A stretch of 64,000 nt of DNA from Sporosarcina sp. FSL W7-1349 (GTDB lineage Bacteria; Bacillota; Bacilli; Bacillales_A; Planococcaceae), in the NCBI RefSeq assembly GCF_038003045.1, contig NZ_JBBOOK010000002.1:62001-126000 (forward strand). The letters are read 5' to 3'. Positions 8,486-17,208 of this stretch are shown in pieces (within the stretch, counting starts at the first letter, position 1; each line of letters starts with the position of its first letter). A program made the translations under genes and the position numbers. Below the pieces are notes generated by a model, which had not been told where the DNA came from, made no database searches, and saw only the letters and a list, made by a program, of their open reading frames with translations.

Positions 8486-9649
8486 ATGCGTTTTTTTGTC
8501 TTAGGAGCTGGGTTAATGGGGAAAGAGGCTGTCCGGGATTTACTTGCCAATCCGGAAATGGAAGAAGTGCTGGTCGGTGACCTGGAAGAATCCCGTGCCT
8601 TGCAGGTTTGTCGACAGTTCAACGATTCGAGACTGAAGGCAGTACAAGCAGACCCTTCAGACAGGGAAAGGTTTATCCGTACTATCGCAAATAGTGATGT
8701 TCTGATCAATGCAACAGTCTACACGCTTAATGAAACGGTTGCCAAATTGGCGATCCAGGCGGGCATCCATGCAGTGGACTTAGGGGGAAATGTCAATGAA
8801 ATCGCCCATGACATCTTGGCATTGGATGAGGAAGCGAAACGAAAAGGGGTCACATATATAACCGAACTGGGCGTCGCTCCAGGATTGACGAACATCTTAG
8901 TCGGCTATGGTGCCTCCAAATTCGATGCAGTCGAGACGGTCCAGTTGCGTGTGGGCGGCCTGCCGAAAGTGCCCGAACCCCCACTGGAATATAATCAAGT
9001 CTATTCGATAGAAGGGATCCTCTATCAATATGAAGGCGAAGCAACGATCATTCGGGACGGCGTGAAACAATCAGTCCCCGCCCTTTCAGAAGTCGAGGAA
9101 ATCCATTTTGATGGCTTTGGGAGATTGGAAGCTTTCCATACCGCAGGCGGCACATCGACTTTGCCAGATACTTTTCCCGCTGTCCGTCACTTGGATTATA
9201 AAACGATCCGGTATCCGGGGCATGCCCAAAAAATACAGCTATTATCGGATTTGAACTTGATGAGAGAGGATTTGTCCGTCGAAATAAATGGACAAGACGT
9301 GCGTCCCCGTGATGTATTTACGAAAGTTCTTCAACCGATTATCGCACTTGGAGATAAAGAAGACGTAGTGCTCGTGCGCGTTCTACTGGAGGGCGTGAAA
9401 GGACATAATCGACTGCGCCATGAATTCGAATTGCAAACGGATTATGACCGGGAAAACTCCGTTACTGCCATGGCGTGTTCCACCGCTTACAGTATTTCCG
9501 TCGTCGCTCAGATGATTGCTACAGGACTAATAGATAGGAAGGGGGTATTTGCACCAGAGCAAATTGTGCCAGGGGCCAATTTCATAGAAGAAATGAAGAA
9601 ACGCGGTGTATCGATTTTGGAAAGGCAGACCGTTATAAATACTATTTGA
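8486..9649 (+). CDS. Saccharopine dehydrogenase-fold oxidoreductase, lysine 6-dehydrogenase-like
   Basis: NAD(P)-dependent oxidoreductase of 387 residues. The N-terminal Rossmann motif GAGLMG (residues 7-12) and the C-terminal saccharopine-dehydrogenase-type domain, with TELGVAPGLTN at the junction, match bacterial lysine 6-dehydrogenases, which turn L-lysine into allysine and then piperideine-6-carboxylate. GGAGG lies eleven bases before the ATG. The stop is 13 bases before the start of an NhaC-type carrier, so the two form an operon. Lysine or a related amine as substrate is an inference from family likeness and the neighbour; alternatives within the saccharopine dehydrogenase family remain open. 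Confidence 0.8.
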   Translation: MRFFVLGAGLMGKEAVRDLLANPEMEEVLVGDLEESRALQVCRQFNDSRLKAVQADPSDRERFIRTIANSDVLINATVYTLNETVAKLAIQAGIHAVDLGGNVNEIAHDILALDEEAKRKGVTYITELGVAPGLTNILVGYGASKFDAVETVQLRVGGLPKVPEPPLEYNQVYSIEGILYQYEGEATIIRDGVKQSVPALSEVEEIHFDGFGRLEAFHTAGGTSTLPDTFPAVRHLDYKTIRYPGHAQKIQLLSDLNLMREDLSVEINGQDVRPRDVFTKVLQPIIALGDKEDVVLVRVLLEGVKGHNRLRHEFELQTDYDRENSVTAMACSTAYSISVVAQMIATGLIDRKGVFAPEQIVPGANFIEEMKKRGVSILERQTVINTI

Positions 9650-9662
9650 AAGGGGATTTGAA

Positions 9663-11186
9663 ATGGAAGCGACTTGGTGGTCGATACTGCCTCCACTTCT
9701 CGCAATCGGCTGTGCCATTATTACGCGGGAAGTCATCTTATCATTGCTCCTTGGCGTTATAAGCGGTGCGTTGCTATTAGCCAATTTCTCTATCACCGGC
9801 GGATTAAGCGATTCATTCCAAACGGTTTTCAATCAAGTGGCAGATCCCGAGTGGACAACACCGATTTTAATATTTGCTCTCATGTTAGGCGGGGTGACGG
9901 CATTGCTTACCAAATCGGGGGCTACGGAACGATTCGGTGTATGGGCGATGTCTAAAGTGAAAACTCGGGTAGGAGCCCAGCTCGTCACGATGTTCACAGG
10001 CTATGCCATTTTCATCGATGATTATTTCAATAGTTTGGCAGTCGGGCAAATTGCGCGTCCAATTACTGATAGTCACGGCGTATCCCGATCGAAACTCGCA
10101 TACTTGATCGATTCGACTGGAGCCCCGATTTGCGTTCTTATTCCCCTGTCTAGTTGGGGGGCTTACATCTTTTCTTTATTGGCCGATCCGATCAAGACTT
10201 ACGGGCTCGGGCATAGCCCGGTGTCCGCGTTCTTCTACGTCCTGCCAGCCAATTATTACGCCATTGGCTCCTTGGTTATGGTATTTCTCATCATTTGGTG
10301 GCGAATGGATTTTCCGTTGATGCGTAAGCATGACCAACAAGCCTATGAAAAAACCTCTTCCTTGCCTAGACTTGGTGAATTACGAACCGTGCCCCAAAAA
10401 GTCCCTTTTTCACATGCTTTCGACTTGCTGCTCCCGATTCTGACGATGATTATCGCGACGGTCTTCTTTTTCCTCAACTCGGGAGGTTTTTTCAATGGCG
10501 GGGTAAGCCTTATGGAGGCTTCCGGGGAAGGGAATATTACATTGGCCCTCGTATATGGTGTTGTTCTTTCGGTCATTGTGGCGGCGGTCCTTTACATCCC
10601 CCGCAAAAAGATGAAAGCAAAAGAGTTCCTTTCGACTTTCACGAAAGGGATGGAAAATATGCTTGGCGGGGCGATGATCCTCGTTCTCGCTTGGTCGATC
10701 GGGGATATTGTCGGTCGCTTGGAAACAGGACAATTCCTCGCTTCCCTAGTCGAGGGCAATGTGCCGATGTGGATCATCCCGGCGATCCTTTTCGCCCTCG
10801 GTTGTGTCATGTCATTTGCGACGGGAACCTCTTGGGGGACCTTCGCCATCATGATCCCGATTGGCGCAACAATAGTCGGCTCTACGAATCCAGAGTGGGT
10901 GTTGCCGGCTATCGGCGCTGTCATGGCAGGGGCGGTATTCGGCGATCACTGTTCACCGATATCCGATTCGACAATCCTTTCCGCAATCGGGGCCGATTGT
11001 GAATTGATGGATCATGTTTCTACCCAACTTCCCTATGCTTTGACGGTAGCCCTCACTTCATTCGCAGGCTATATCGTGTTCGGTATCACTTCCGTTGTCT
11101 GGCTCGGACTAGTTGTGAATTTGGCAGCTTTGGTCCTCGTATTATTATGGCTGAAGCGGGATCCCAAGGCTACGGCCGTCAGCTAA
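9663..11186 (+). CDS. NhaC-superfamily carrier (Na+/H+ antiporter family, possibly an amino acid carrier)
   Basis: Polytopic membrane protein of 507 residues with about 11-12 hydrophobic helices and the family regions FIDDYFNSLAVG and GDHCSPISDSTI. The superfamily contains Na+/H+ antiporters but also amino acid carriers, including the lysine-riboswitch-controlled LysW group. Translation starts at ATG after AAAGGGGA. It is the second gene of a two-gene operon with a lysine 6-dehydrogenase-like enzyme, which makes uptake or exchange of lysine a reasonable guess. Transport of Na+/H+ alone is the conservative call. Confidence 0.8.
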   Translation: MEATWWSILPPLLAIGCAIITREVILSLLLGVISGALLLANFSITGGLSDSFQTVFNQVADPEWTTPILIFALMLGGVTALLTKSGATERFGVWAMSKVKTRVGAQLVTMFTGYAIFIDDYFNSLAVGQIARPITDSHGVSRSKLAYLIDSTGAPICVLIPLSSWGAYIFSLLADPIKTYGLGHSPVSAFFYVLPANYYAIGSLVMVFLIIWWRMDFPLMRKHDQQAYEKTSSLPRLGELRTVPQKVPFSHAFDLLLPILTMIIATVFFFLNSGGFFNGGVSLMEASGEGNITLALVYGVVLSVIVAAVLYIPRKKMKAKEFLSTFTKGMENMLGGAMILVLAWSIGDIVGRLETGQFLASLVEGNVPMWIIPAILFALGCVMSFATGTSWGTFAIMIPIGATIVGSTNPEWVLPAIGAVMAGAVFGDHCSPISDSTILSAIGADCELMDHVSTQLPYALTVALTSFAGYIVFGITSVVWLGLVVNLAALVLVLLWLKRDPKATAVS

Positions 11187-11227
11187 AAAAAACAACTGCA
11201 ACGGATTGGGAATTCCGTTGCAGTTGT
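11185..11227. terminator. Bidirectional terminator between NhaC-type and 3D-domain genes
   Basis: Perfect 14-bp stem (11192-11205 with 11214-11227) and an 8-base loop. The minus-strand side has seven T directly after the stem, so it best serves the 3D gene, and it can also stop plus-strand transcription. Confidence 0.85.
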
Positions 11228-11249
11228 CGCTTTCACTCGCTAAATTAGG

Positions 11250-11975
11250 TTAGTTGAGAACACGGAGTTTCACCGTTTTGACACCCCATTCCATCGCATT
11301 GGAATGGGAAGGGATGAAGACATCGATTTTATTCCCTTTGATCGCTCCGCCGGTATCCGCTGCCAGTGCCTCTCCATAGCCTTCCACCCACACTTTGCTT
11401 CCTAGAGGAATGACACGTGGATCGACCGCGATCACTTTTTGATTCGGATTCGCCCTGAGATCGATCCCATACGCTGTTGTCCCGGAGCATCCTTTACAAT
11501 ATGCTGTGTAGGCCGTGGCCGTTACCATCATCTCTTTCCCGCTCGCTTTTGCAGGTGGAACGGCCGCTTTCGGTGCAGGAACCGATTTTTCAGTTTCAGA
11601 AGCCGGGGATGCGGCAATCGATTCCTTCGGCGTCGTCGTAAGGGCTTCCACCAGTTCTTCTCCGTTAATAATCAAAACATCTCCGGGATGAATCAAATCC
11701 TCAGTCAATTCATTCCACTCTTTTAAAGCGAATAAAGGAATCGCATGATTGAGAGCGATTCGATACAGATTATCCCCTTCTACTACTGTATACGTGTCGT
11801 CAGTCTTTTCGTTTTCATCACTTGAATTCTGCGACTCTGTCCACTCTTCAAGATAGTCTTTTAACGTATATTCCCCAAACGTCATTTCAAAGTTCTCCCA
11901 AATAGAAGCTTCTGCCAAAGGGGCAGTGAAACATGTCATTAATAAAGCCAGTATGATTCCTACTTTAATTTTCAA
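11250..11975 (-). CDS. Secreted LysM plus 3D-domain protein (YocH/Rpf-like cell wall enzyme)
   Basis: Predicted exported peptidoglycan-active protein of 241 residues. The start is TTG at 11975 behind AAGGAGGAG; this gives a clean signal peptide (charged start, hydrophobic core LALLMTCFTA, cleavage near AEA). The open frame reaches 12083 but has no ribosome binding site there. A LysM domain (about 58-105, TYTVVEGDNLYRIA) is followed by a Pro/Ala linker and a C-terminal 3D domain whose three conserved aspartates lie in AVDPRVIP, AADTGG and KIDVFI. 3D domains occur in lytic transglycosylases such as MltA and in spore or stationary-phase muralytic factors. A strong hairpin lies in its leader (12063-12115). 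Confidence 0.87.
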   Translation of the reverse strand: MKIKVGIILALLMTCFTAPLAEASIWENFEMTFGEYTLKDYLEEWTESQNSSDENEKTDDTYTVVEGDNLYRIALNHAIPLFALKEWNELTEDLIHPGDVLIINGEELVEALTTTPKESIAASPASETEKSVPAPKAAVPPAKASGKEMMVTATAYTAYCKGCSGTTAYGIDLRANPNQKVIAVDPRVIPLGSKVWVEGYGEALAADTGGAIKGNKIDVFIPSHSNAMEWGVKTVKLRVLN

Positions 11976-12062
11976 CTGATTACTCCTCCTTAAATATGGA
12001 TAATTGCGACTTGCTGAACCAAGTATTGCCACAAAACTTCTAAATACATACATTCGTAAACT

Positions 12063-12115
12063 AAAAAAAACACCAATTTTCAAAACAAGTAAAATTTGTT
12101 TTGAAAATTGGTGTT
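12063..12115 (-). promoter_or_regulatory. Long hairpin with T-run upstream of the LysM-3D gene (terminator or leader attenuator)
   Basis: A perfect 20-bp stem (12069-12088 with 12096-12115) and a 7-base loop, followed on the minus strand by eight T. It lies about 90 bases before the TTG start of the 3D gene and after another terminator that already closes the upstream gene. It is either a second terminator or an attenuator in the leader of the 3D gene. Confidence 0.6.
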
Positions 12116-12188
12116 GATGTAAAAGGCATTTTAACTAGTTATACAATGAAATATTTAGCTAGAGGCCGCCTCGGATAATTACGTGCAA

Positions 12189-12222
12189 CAACAAAAAATC
12201 CGGATACCATCAGCGGTACCCG
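12189..12222 (-). terminator. Terminator of the metallo-beta-lactamase-fold gene
   Basis: On the minus strand CGGGTACC pairs with GGTATCCG (one G-U pair) and is followed by six T, 16 bases after the stop at 12238. Confidence 0.75.
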
Positions 12223-12237
12223 AATCTTTGTTAGTCT

Positions 12238-13224
12238 TCATATTTGATAATGCCAAACGCCCTGCTTCATCGTTTTTTGGATATATCCTTCCCCTTCCAG
12301 ATAATCCAGATGACCGATAATTTCTGAAATGACCAAGGAGAACTCCTTCCGGTACGTCTCGCCGTAGTAGGCTTCCGCCAGATCGTTTGCGGTGGAAACT
12401 CCTGTCCGGATCAGCTCCTTGATCCGTTCCGCTTTCCTATCCATTTTCGATATCTTGGACTGGATTAGGTCCCGATGCTCCTCGATCAAATCACCGTGGC
12501 CCGGGAATATCGTATCGGCATCCACTTCCTGCAGCTTCAGCAAAGAGGCGCGATGCTGGGCGACGGAAGGCAAGCGGTTCCCTTCCAAGTCCGGATCGAT
12601 AATCGCATTCGTGGAAGAATGGGCGATTAACACATCCCCGACGATCAGCCATTGCCGAGCAGGATCCAGAAAGCTGATTGAGTCCAGTGAATGGCCCGGC
12701 GTTTCCAAGACAGTCAATCCGGCAACGATCTCCCCCTCCGTGATTGGCAGGATATCCGTCTTCACTGCAAGCTGATCGGCGTTTCGGATCGTCTCCTGAA
12801 ATTTCGCCAGTCGGGCATCACCGGCCGTTTCGCAGCCCATTTCTTTGTATAACCGTTGAAAGAAACGATATCGCATTTCCAAGAAGTCGGTATCCATTTT
12901 TAAACGTGGGATAGCCGTTGGATGAGCGTACACCGGTATCGTCCGTTCCTTCAAGATGCGAGGAACCAAGCCAACATGATCGCCATGATGATGGGTTAGC
13001 AAAATGCGGTCGATGTCGGGAATGCTCCAACCATTCGCTTCCAATGTATCAGTCAACTGTTCCCAGCAATTTTCCGATGAAATTCCGGCATCGATTAGCG
13101 CTAATGATTTCCCATCATGTAGTAAATAAAAATTAAACGAGCGCAGTGAACTGTTACTAGCCGGCACGCTAATGGTATGGATTTGCACGCCTTGACTTGT
13201 CGTAATAGAGGTCAATGTTCCCAC
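12238..13224 (-). CDS. Metallo-beta-lactamase-fold hydrolase with C-terminal winged helix
   Basis: Predicted metal-dependent hydrolase of the glyoxalase II-like group (about 328 residues, cytoplasmic). The zinc motif LTHHHGDHVG lies near residue 78, further ligands in TPGHSLDS and GDVLIAHS, and the last His in FPGHGDLI. The C-terminal 70 residues look like the winged-helix region found in many such hydrolases. The start chosen is GTG at 13224 behind AAGGAAAGGA; the frame opens at GTG 13263 without a plausible site. Substrate unknown; a thioester or lactone is typical of the family. Confidence 0.82.
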   Translation of the reverse strand: MGTLTSITTSQGVQIHTISVPASNSSLRSFNFYLLHDGKSLALIDAGISSENCWEQLTDTLEANGWSIPDIDRILLTHHHGDHVGLVPRILKERTIPVYAHPTAIPRLKMDTDFLEMRYRFFQRLYKEMGCETAGDARLAKFQETIRNADQLAVKTDILPITEGEIVAGLTVLETPGHSLDSISFLDPARQWLIVGDVLIAHSSTNAIIDPDLEGNRLPSVAQHRASLLKLQEVDADTIFPGHGDLIEEHRDLIQSKISKMDRKAERIKELIRTGVSTANDLAEAYYGETYRKEFSLVISEIIGHLDYLEGEGYIQKTMKQGVWHYQI

Positions 13225-13285
13225 GTCCTTTCCTTGATAATCATTCAGGTTGCTCCCCCTCACCTAAGAAGGGGGGTACTGAATG

Positions 13286-15268
13286 TTACAGTGTAAAACG
13301 GCGCACCTGACGATTCATATCTTCTGCCAAAGCAGCTAGCTTATCCGAACCGACTGCCACTTCTTCCATCGAACTGCTTGATTGTTGACTCGTCGCGGCT
13401 GTCTCTTCGACCCCGGATGCAGACTCTTCCGAGATGGAGGCAATCTCTTCTATTGAACGATTCAACCGTTCACTACTGGCAGCAAAGTCCGCTAACGTTT
13501 CGGTAATTTCACTAATCAGGTCGCCCATATCAGCAATTTCATCGTTGATTCCATTAAAAGTTTCCGTTGTCTTTGTAATATCACGGGTCCCTTGCTCCAC
13601 TTCTCGATATCCATTTTCCAATGATTTGGCCACTTCGGCGGATTCGGATTGGATTCCCGTTACAATGCCAGTGATTTCCGAAACAGAGACCGAAACTTGC
13701 TCTGCCAGCTTTCTCACTTCATCCGCGACAACTGCAAATCCTTTTCCATGTTCACCGGCTCTGGAAGCTTCAATCGCTGCATTTAATGCCAGAAGATTCG
13801 TTTGATCCGCCACTTCCTGGATGACAGAAACGAGCTTGGATATTTCCTGGGTCTGGTTATCAAGGTTATTCATTTTTCTTGCTGCCTCTTGCACCATCTG
13901 ATCAATTGTCATCATTTGCTTCGCTGAAGATTCCATGAGCTGTTTCCCAGTATCTGTCATGGTTCGCACTTCCACTGAGGTTTGATGAATTTGTTCACCT
14001 TTCTCATTTAACTCGAACATTTCCGATGAAAAACTGTTCATCGTGTCCGCTAATTCACTTAGTTGATCTGCCTGTTTCTCTGACCCTTCCGCCATTTCCT
14101 GCATCGTTAAGGCAATTTGATCAGAGCCGCTCTTCACTTCATTCGCCGCCTGTGATAGCTCTTCACTCTGCTCAGCAACATGGGAAGAAGCGTTTGCCAC
14201 TTGTTGAATTGTATCATGCAAGGTATCTTTCATCACTTGCATCGCTCCGGTCAATCTTCCAATTTCATCGTTCCGGTTGCTTTCCTTGATTTCTATTGCC
14301 AGATTACCAGACGCCATATCCCCCATCCAATTGGAAACTTGTTTAATCGGATTGGATAACGATCTGCTGAACAAAATGGAAACGAAAAGTACAATGATTA
14401 CCGTCGAAAGGGCGAGGAGAAGTCCAATCCAAACAATCTGTTCCTTTGTATGATGTACGACCGACATATCTTGCTCGATCCCGATCATTCCAATGACATG
14501 TTGGTTTGTTGGGTCGTACATGGGCATGTAGGAGATCAAATTCTTCCCATCGCTTTTAGAGACAGTTTCCCCATTGGCAATCGAGTCCAAAATGGTGGAG
14601 TTTTCGATAGATTTCCCTACATTTTCCTCATTGGATGACTCCATAATAATGCCCTCATCGTTATAGAGATCAATGGCAACTCCTTGCAACATGTCATGTA
14701 ATTCATGAAGAAAGGTATCGTCAATCCCTGTTTGCAATGTTCCAATCACTTTATTATTTCTTGAAATAGGAGCGAATGCACGAACAGAAAGTCCGCTGTT
14801 CCCCAATTCAAATCCGGAAAACGATTGGCCCTCTAACGCGGATTGAATGGCTGAAATTCCGCTTTTGTCATCTCCAAATTTTTCTGTTTGATGCGCTCGT
14901 AAATATACTCTACCGGATAAGTCTCCAAGTTCGAACACTTTCATTTCATGTTCAGCTTGCAGACGTAGATAGAGACCGTTGACGACTTGCAGGAGTTCAC
15001 CGCGTTCACCCGATTCAAAAGCAGTAACTAACTCATCTTGTTGGGCGTACATCGTAGTTAAAGCTAATAAGTCATTAGAAACTTTTGTCACTTGTGTTTG
15101 AACCGCAACCTCCAAATCCTGTTGTTGAGCCGTCATCATTTTATCGAAGCCCTGCTCCGCTGCCCAATAAATACCTACTATAAGTAAACTTACTGGAATC
15201 AAAGCAACGGCTAAGAAAATGGTGAACAACTTTTTGTTCAAGCTATTCAATGCTAAAATCCTTTTCAT
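13286..15268 (-). CDS. Methyl-accepting chemotaxis receptor with extracellular sensor domain
   Basis: Transmembrane chemoreceptor of 660 residues. TM1 about 15-35, an extracellular dCache-like sensor about 36-275, TM2 about 278-300, HAMP about 300-355 and a long cytoplasmic signalling domain. The highly conserved tip reads [18 protein letters not shown] and continues with [16 protein letters not shown], the CheA/CheW contact region. The C-terminus ends in FTL without an obvious CheR pentapeptide. ATG follows AGAGGAA. A promoter (15410-15438) and a folded leader with a terminator-like hairpin precede it. No chemotaxis kinase genes lie nearby, which is usual for receptors of this type. Ligand unknown. 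Confidence 0.92.
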   Translation of the reverse strand: MKRILALNSLNKKLFTIFLAVALIPVSLLIVGIYWAAEQGFDKMMTAQQQDLEVAVQTQVTKVSNDLLALTTMYAQQDELVTAFESGERGELLQVVNGLYLRLQAEHEMKVFELGDLSGRVYLRAHQTEKFGDDKSGISAIQSALEGQSFSGFELGNSGLSVRAFAPISRNNKVIGTLQTGIDDTFLHELHDMLQGVAIDLYNDEGIIMESSNEENVGKSIENSTILDSIANGETVSKSDGKNLISYMPMYDPTNQHVIGMIGIEQDMSVVHHTKEQIVWIGLLLALSTVIIVLFVSILFSRSLSNPIKQVSNWMGDMASGNLAIEIKESNRNDEIGRLTGAMQVMKDTLHDTIQQVANASSHVAEQSEELSQAANEVKSGSDQIALTMQEMAEGSEKQADQLSELADTMNSFSSEMFELNEKGEQIHQTSVEVRTMTDTGKQLMESSAKQMMTIDQMVQEAARKMNNLDNQTQEISKLVSVIQEVADQTNLLALNAAIEASRAGEHGKGFAVVADEVRKLAEQVSVSVSEITGIVTGIQSESAEVAKSLENGYREVEQGTRDITKTTETFNGINDEIADMGDLISEITETLADFAASSERLNRSIEEIASISEESASGVEETAATSQQSSSSMEEVAVGSDKLAALAEDMNRQVRRFTL

Positions 15269-15303
15269 CTCAAGAATTCCTCTCCCGTTTTCATGTCAAT
15301 ACA

Positions 15304-15396
15304 AAAAGGACCATCGAGATAAACCATCCGATAGCCCTCCTTTATGTACAAAGACCTTCTGCTTACGAAACTTTCGTACCTAATGAATGCAGGTCT
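15304..15396 (-). promoter_or_regulatory. Folded mRNA leader of the chemoreceptor gene (attenuator candidate)
   Basis: On the minus strand a stem AGACCT/AGGTCT (15391-15396 with 15352-15357) encloses a second stem TACGAAA/TTTCGTA. It is followed by an imperfect hairpin whose ends are AAAGGA and TCCTTT with five T after it, before the gene start at 15268. The arrangement of an upstream fold and a terminator-like hairpin suggests attenuation. It does not match a riboswitch class that I recognise. Confidence 0.4.
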
Positions 15397-15409
15397 ATTT
15401 CCTCTCTAA

Positions 15410-15438
15410 ATTAAACCATAGGGAAAAATGAAATTCAA
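15410..15438 (-). promoter_or_regulatory. Probable sigma-A promoter of the chemoreceptor gene
   Basis: TTGAAT (15438-15433), 17 bases, TTTAAT (15415-15410) on the minus strand. The predicted transcript would start just before the folded leader. Confidence 0.55.
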
Positions 15439-15494
15439 TATATATAAAATGAACTAAAGAAATGAAAAGCACTAGCAAACCGTTACTTTCCGTT

Positions 15495-15690
15495 TCAAAT
15501 TTTGTTTGCGACGAAAGCGCAGCGACAGGAGCAGGCGGACGCTTTCCGCGGGCATGGCTTCAGCCAATCGAACAACGAAGGGTTCGATTTGTTGCCAAAC
15601 GCTACGCTTTTTGGCACAAAGGCCGTTCTTCGTAACGGCCTTCGCTGGAGTCGCCGCCTTCCACTCCAAGCAACTAAGAATCCGAATACT
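15495..15690 (+). repeat. Dispersed intergenic repeat with hairpins, copy 2
   Basis: Non-coding stretch of higher G+C than its surroundings. It holds the hairpin 15566-15590 (arms AATCGAAC and GTTCGATT), a second one GCCAAA/TTTGGC, a third GGCCGTT/AACGGCC, and the 29-bp block 15647-15675 shared with 2525-2553. The first hairpin recurs with one base change at 50378-50402. Confidence 0.7.
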
Positions 15691-15786
15691 AACCATTTGC
15701 TCAACCTATATATTATCAATAACAAAAACCTGGCCAACACTTGAAGATGCATTCGAGATTCAGAGCAACCATTCCATAACTGGTTT

Positions 15787-15820
15787 GTTGGGCATCTTCT
15801 TTCTTCAGAGGATGCCCAAC
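15787..15820. terminator. Inverted repeat just downstream of the SEC-C gene
   Basis: GTTGGGCATC (15787-15796) pairs perfectly with 15811-15820, four bases past the stop codon at 15824. There is no T-run, so intrinsic termination is uncertain. Confidence 0.45.
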
Positions 15821-15823
15821 AGT

Positions 15824-16819
15824 TTAACTTAGTTTGGATTTGTGATATTCACCCAATTCCTTGTAATACTTATTCATCGAGGAAGGGGAAACGCTGAACC
15901 ATTCGGCCATCTCTTTCAACGTCATGGTCAACGGTTCAAAAAACGCCTGTTCCTGGCCGAATCGAATGGCCCCTGCGGCAATCGCGACGTCTTTTCGGGC
16001 GTTCGGTTGCTGTTCCACTAAAAAGTCCTCTACAATTTCCAACAGCTGCTCGGATTCCCGATTGTGTTTCTCCAGAAACTCCATGACATGCAAAAGGACG
16101 CCTGCTTCGAAATTAGTGAACTCCCCGCCTTCATAGCCATCTTCTCCAAGCAGTTTCCAAAATTCGATGGCCTGTTCCTTCAAGTACTTCGGAGCCGTGT
16201 ACTCGTCTTGAGTTGCCAATCGCTTCGCAAACTCTTGGATCGCGGCAGTATGATCCGTCGGGAAAAAGATTAAGCTCGACACGGCCAAATAATGATTTTC
16301 CTTGTCCGAAACGCCCTCTGGTAAAATGAAACAATAGAGATGGACTCCAACCGGAACAGGTTTCTCGCTCTCCCGCCGCAATCGGATTGTCTCATCCTCT
16401 ACAATCTTATGTACAGTGAGATAAGCGTCATCCACTTCTATCACTTCACCGATAAACACACGTGGCTGTTGCCATTCCTCGAGTACGCGTAAAACGGATG
16501 GACGCACCAACTTTTTCTGTTGTTTTGCCAAATATCCTTGCCAAATGTCAGGGCGATGGTGGAAAAAGAATTCATCCAAGACGATGGCTTCGATCATCTC
16601 CTCCAGCAAATACGTTCCGAGCGAAGACTTCCATTCATTTGCCAAATCCAAGTATTCGGGAATGTCTTTTCGTTCCGGATATTCTTCATAGAATGCTTGC
16701 AATACTCGTTCTAACTCTTCCGATTGAACTGCCTCCATAGAGACTGCCTGTTTCGATGCACAACATTTCTTATATTTCTTTCCACTGCCACAAGGGCACG
16801 GATCATTACGTCCAATCAC
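15824..16819 (-). CDS. SEC-C motif protein with C-terminal helix-turn-helix-like region
   Basis: Cytoplasmic protein of about 331 residues. The N-terminal SEC-C zinc motif CPCGSGKKYKKCC is the kind that ends SecA and YecA-type proteins and binds zinc. The middle is acidic and of unknown fold. The last 40 residues (EMAEWFSVSPSSMNKYYKE) read like a helix-turn-helix, so DNA binding or an adaptor role is possible. The start is the GTG at 16819, nine bases after AAGGAA, rather than the GTG at 16828. No function is known to me. Confidence 0.75.
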   Translation of the reverse strand: MIGRNDPCPCGSGKKYKKCCASKQAVSMEAVQSEELERVLQAFYEEYPERKDIPEYLDLANEWKSSLGTYLLEEMIEAIVLDEFFFHHRPDIWQGYLAKQQKKLVRPSVLRVLEEWQQPRVFIGEVIEVDDAYLTVHKIVEDETIRLRRESEKPVPVGVHLYCFILPEGVSDKENHYLAVSSLIFFPTDHTAAIQEFAKRLATQDEYTAPKYLKEQAIEFWKLLGEDGYEGGEFTNFEAGVLLHVMEFLEKHNRESEQLLEIVEDFLVEQQPNARKDVAIAAGAIRFGQEQAFFEPLTMTLKEMAEWFSVSPSSMNKYYKELGEYHKSKLS

Positions 16820-16828
16820 AACTAACAC

Positions 16829-17208
16829 TTCCTTTTTTAAATTTGGGACTGTATTAGTGTAACATCCTTACGGGCAAAGAAGCAGGGTCACCAAATACTT
16901 CCACAGAACGAGCGAAATGGTATTAGCTTAATACGGCACTAAACACTTTCAAATTCAAATGCAAAAAGTAAGTAGTTTAATTACTTACCATCCTAGCCAA
17001 TCCAAGTTCTCCGTCATTCTCCCTGTTTATATTTTTTCATTCTATCATAACGCTTGCCCCCTCTTCCCATGAGAAACAGTCTAGCAAATAGTCCTACTCC
17101 CCAGTGTCCAAAGAATCGTTTTCCGGCCAGAATACCGTCGATTTGAAACATTTCAACTAGACACCCGTATACGAAACAGAGATTCTATTTCGAGAGGGGC
17201 CCTGTAAG
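16829..17208. other. Divergent intergenic region with a dyad
   Basis: 380 bases between the divergent SEC-C and lipoprotein genes. The only notable element is the inverted repeat GTAAGTA-N7-TACTTAC at 16968-16988, a possible operator. No clear sigma-A promoter was found on either strand. Confidence 0.4.

Noticed and set aside
15304..15396. c-di-GMP-I riboswitch before the chemoreceptor gene
   Set aside because: The conserved core of that class is not present; only a generic fold with a terminator-like hairpin is supported.
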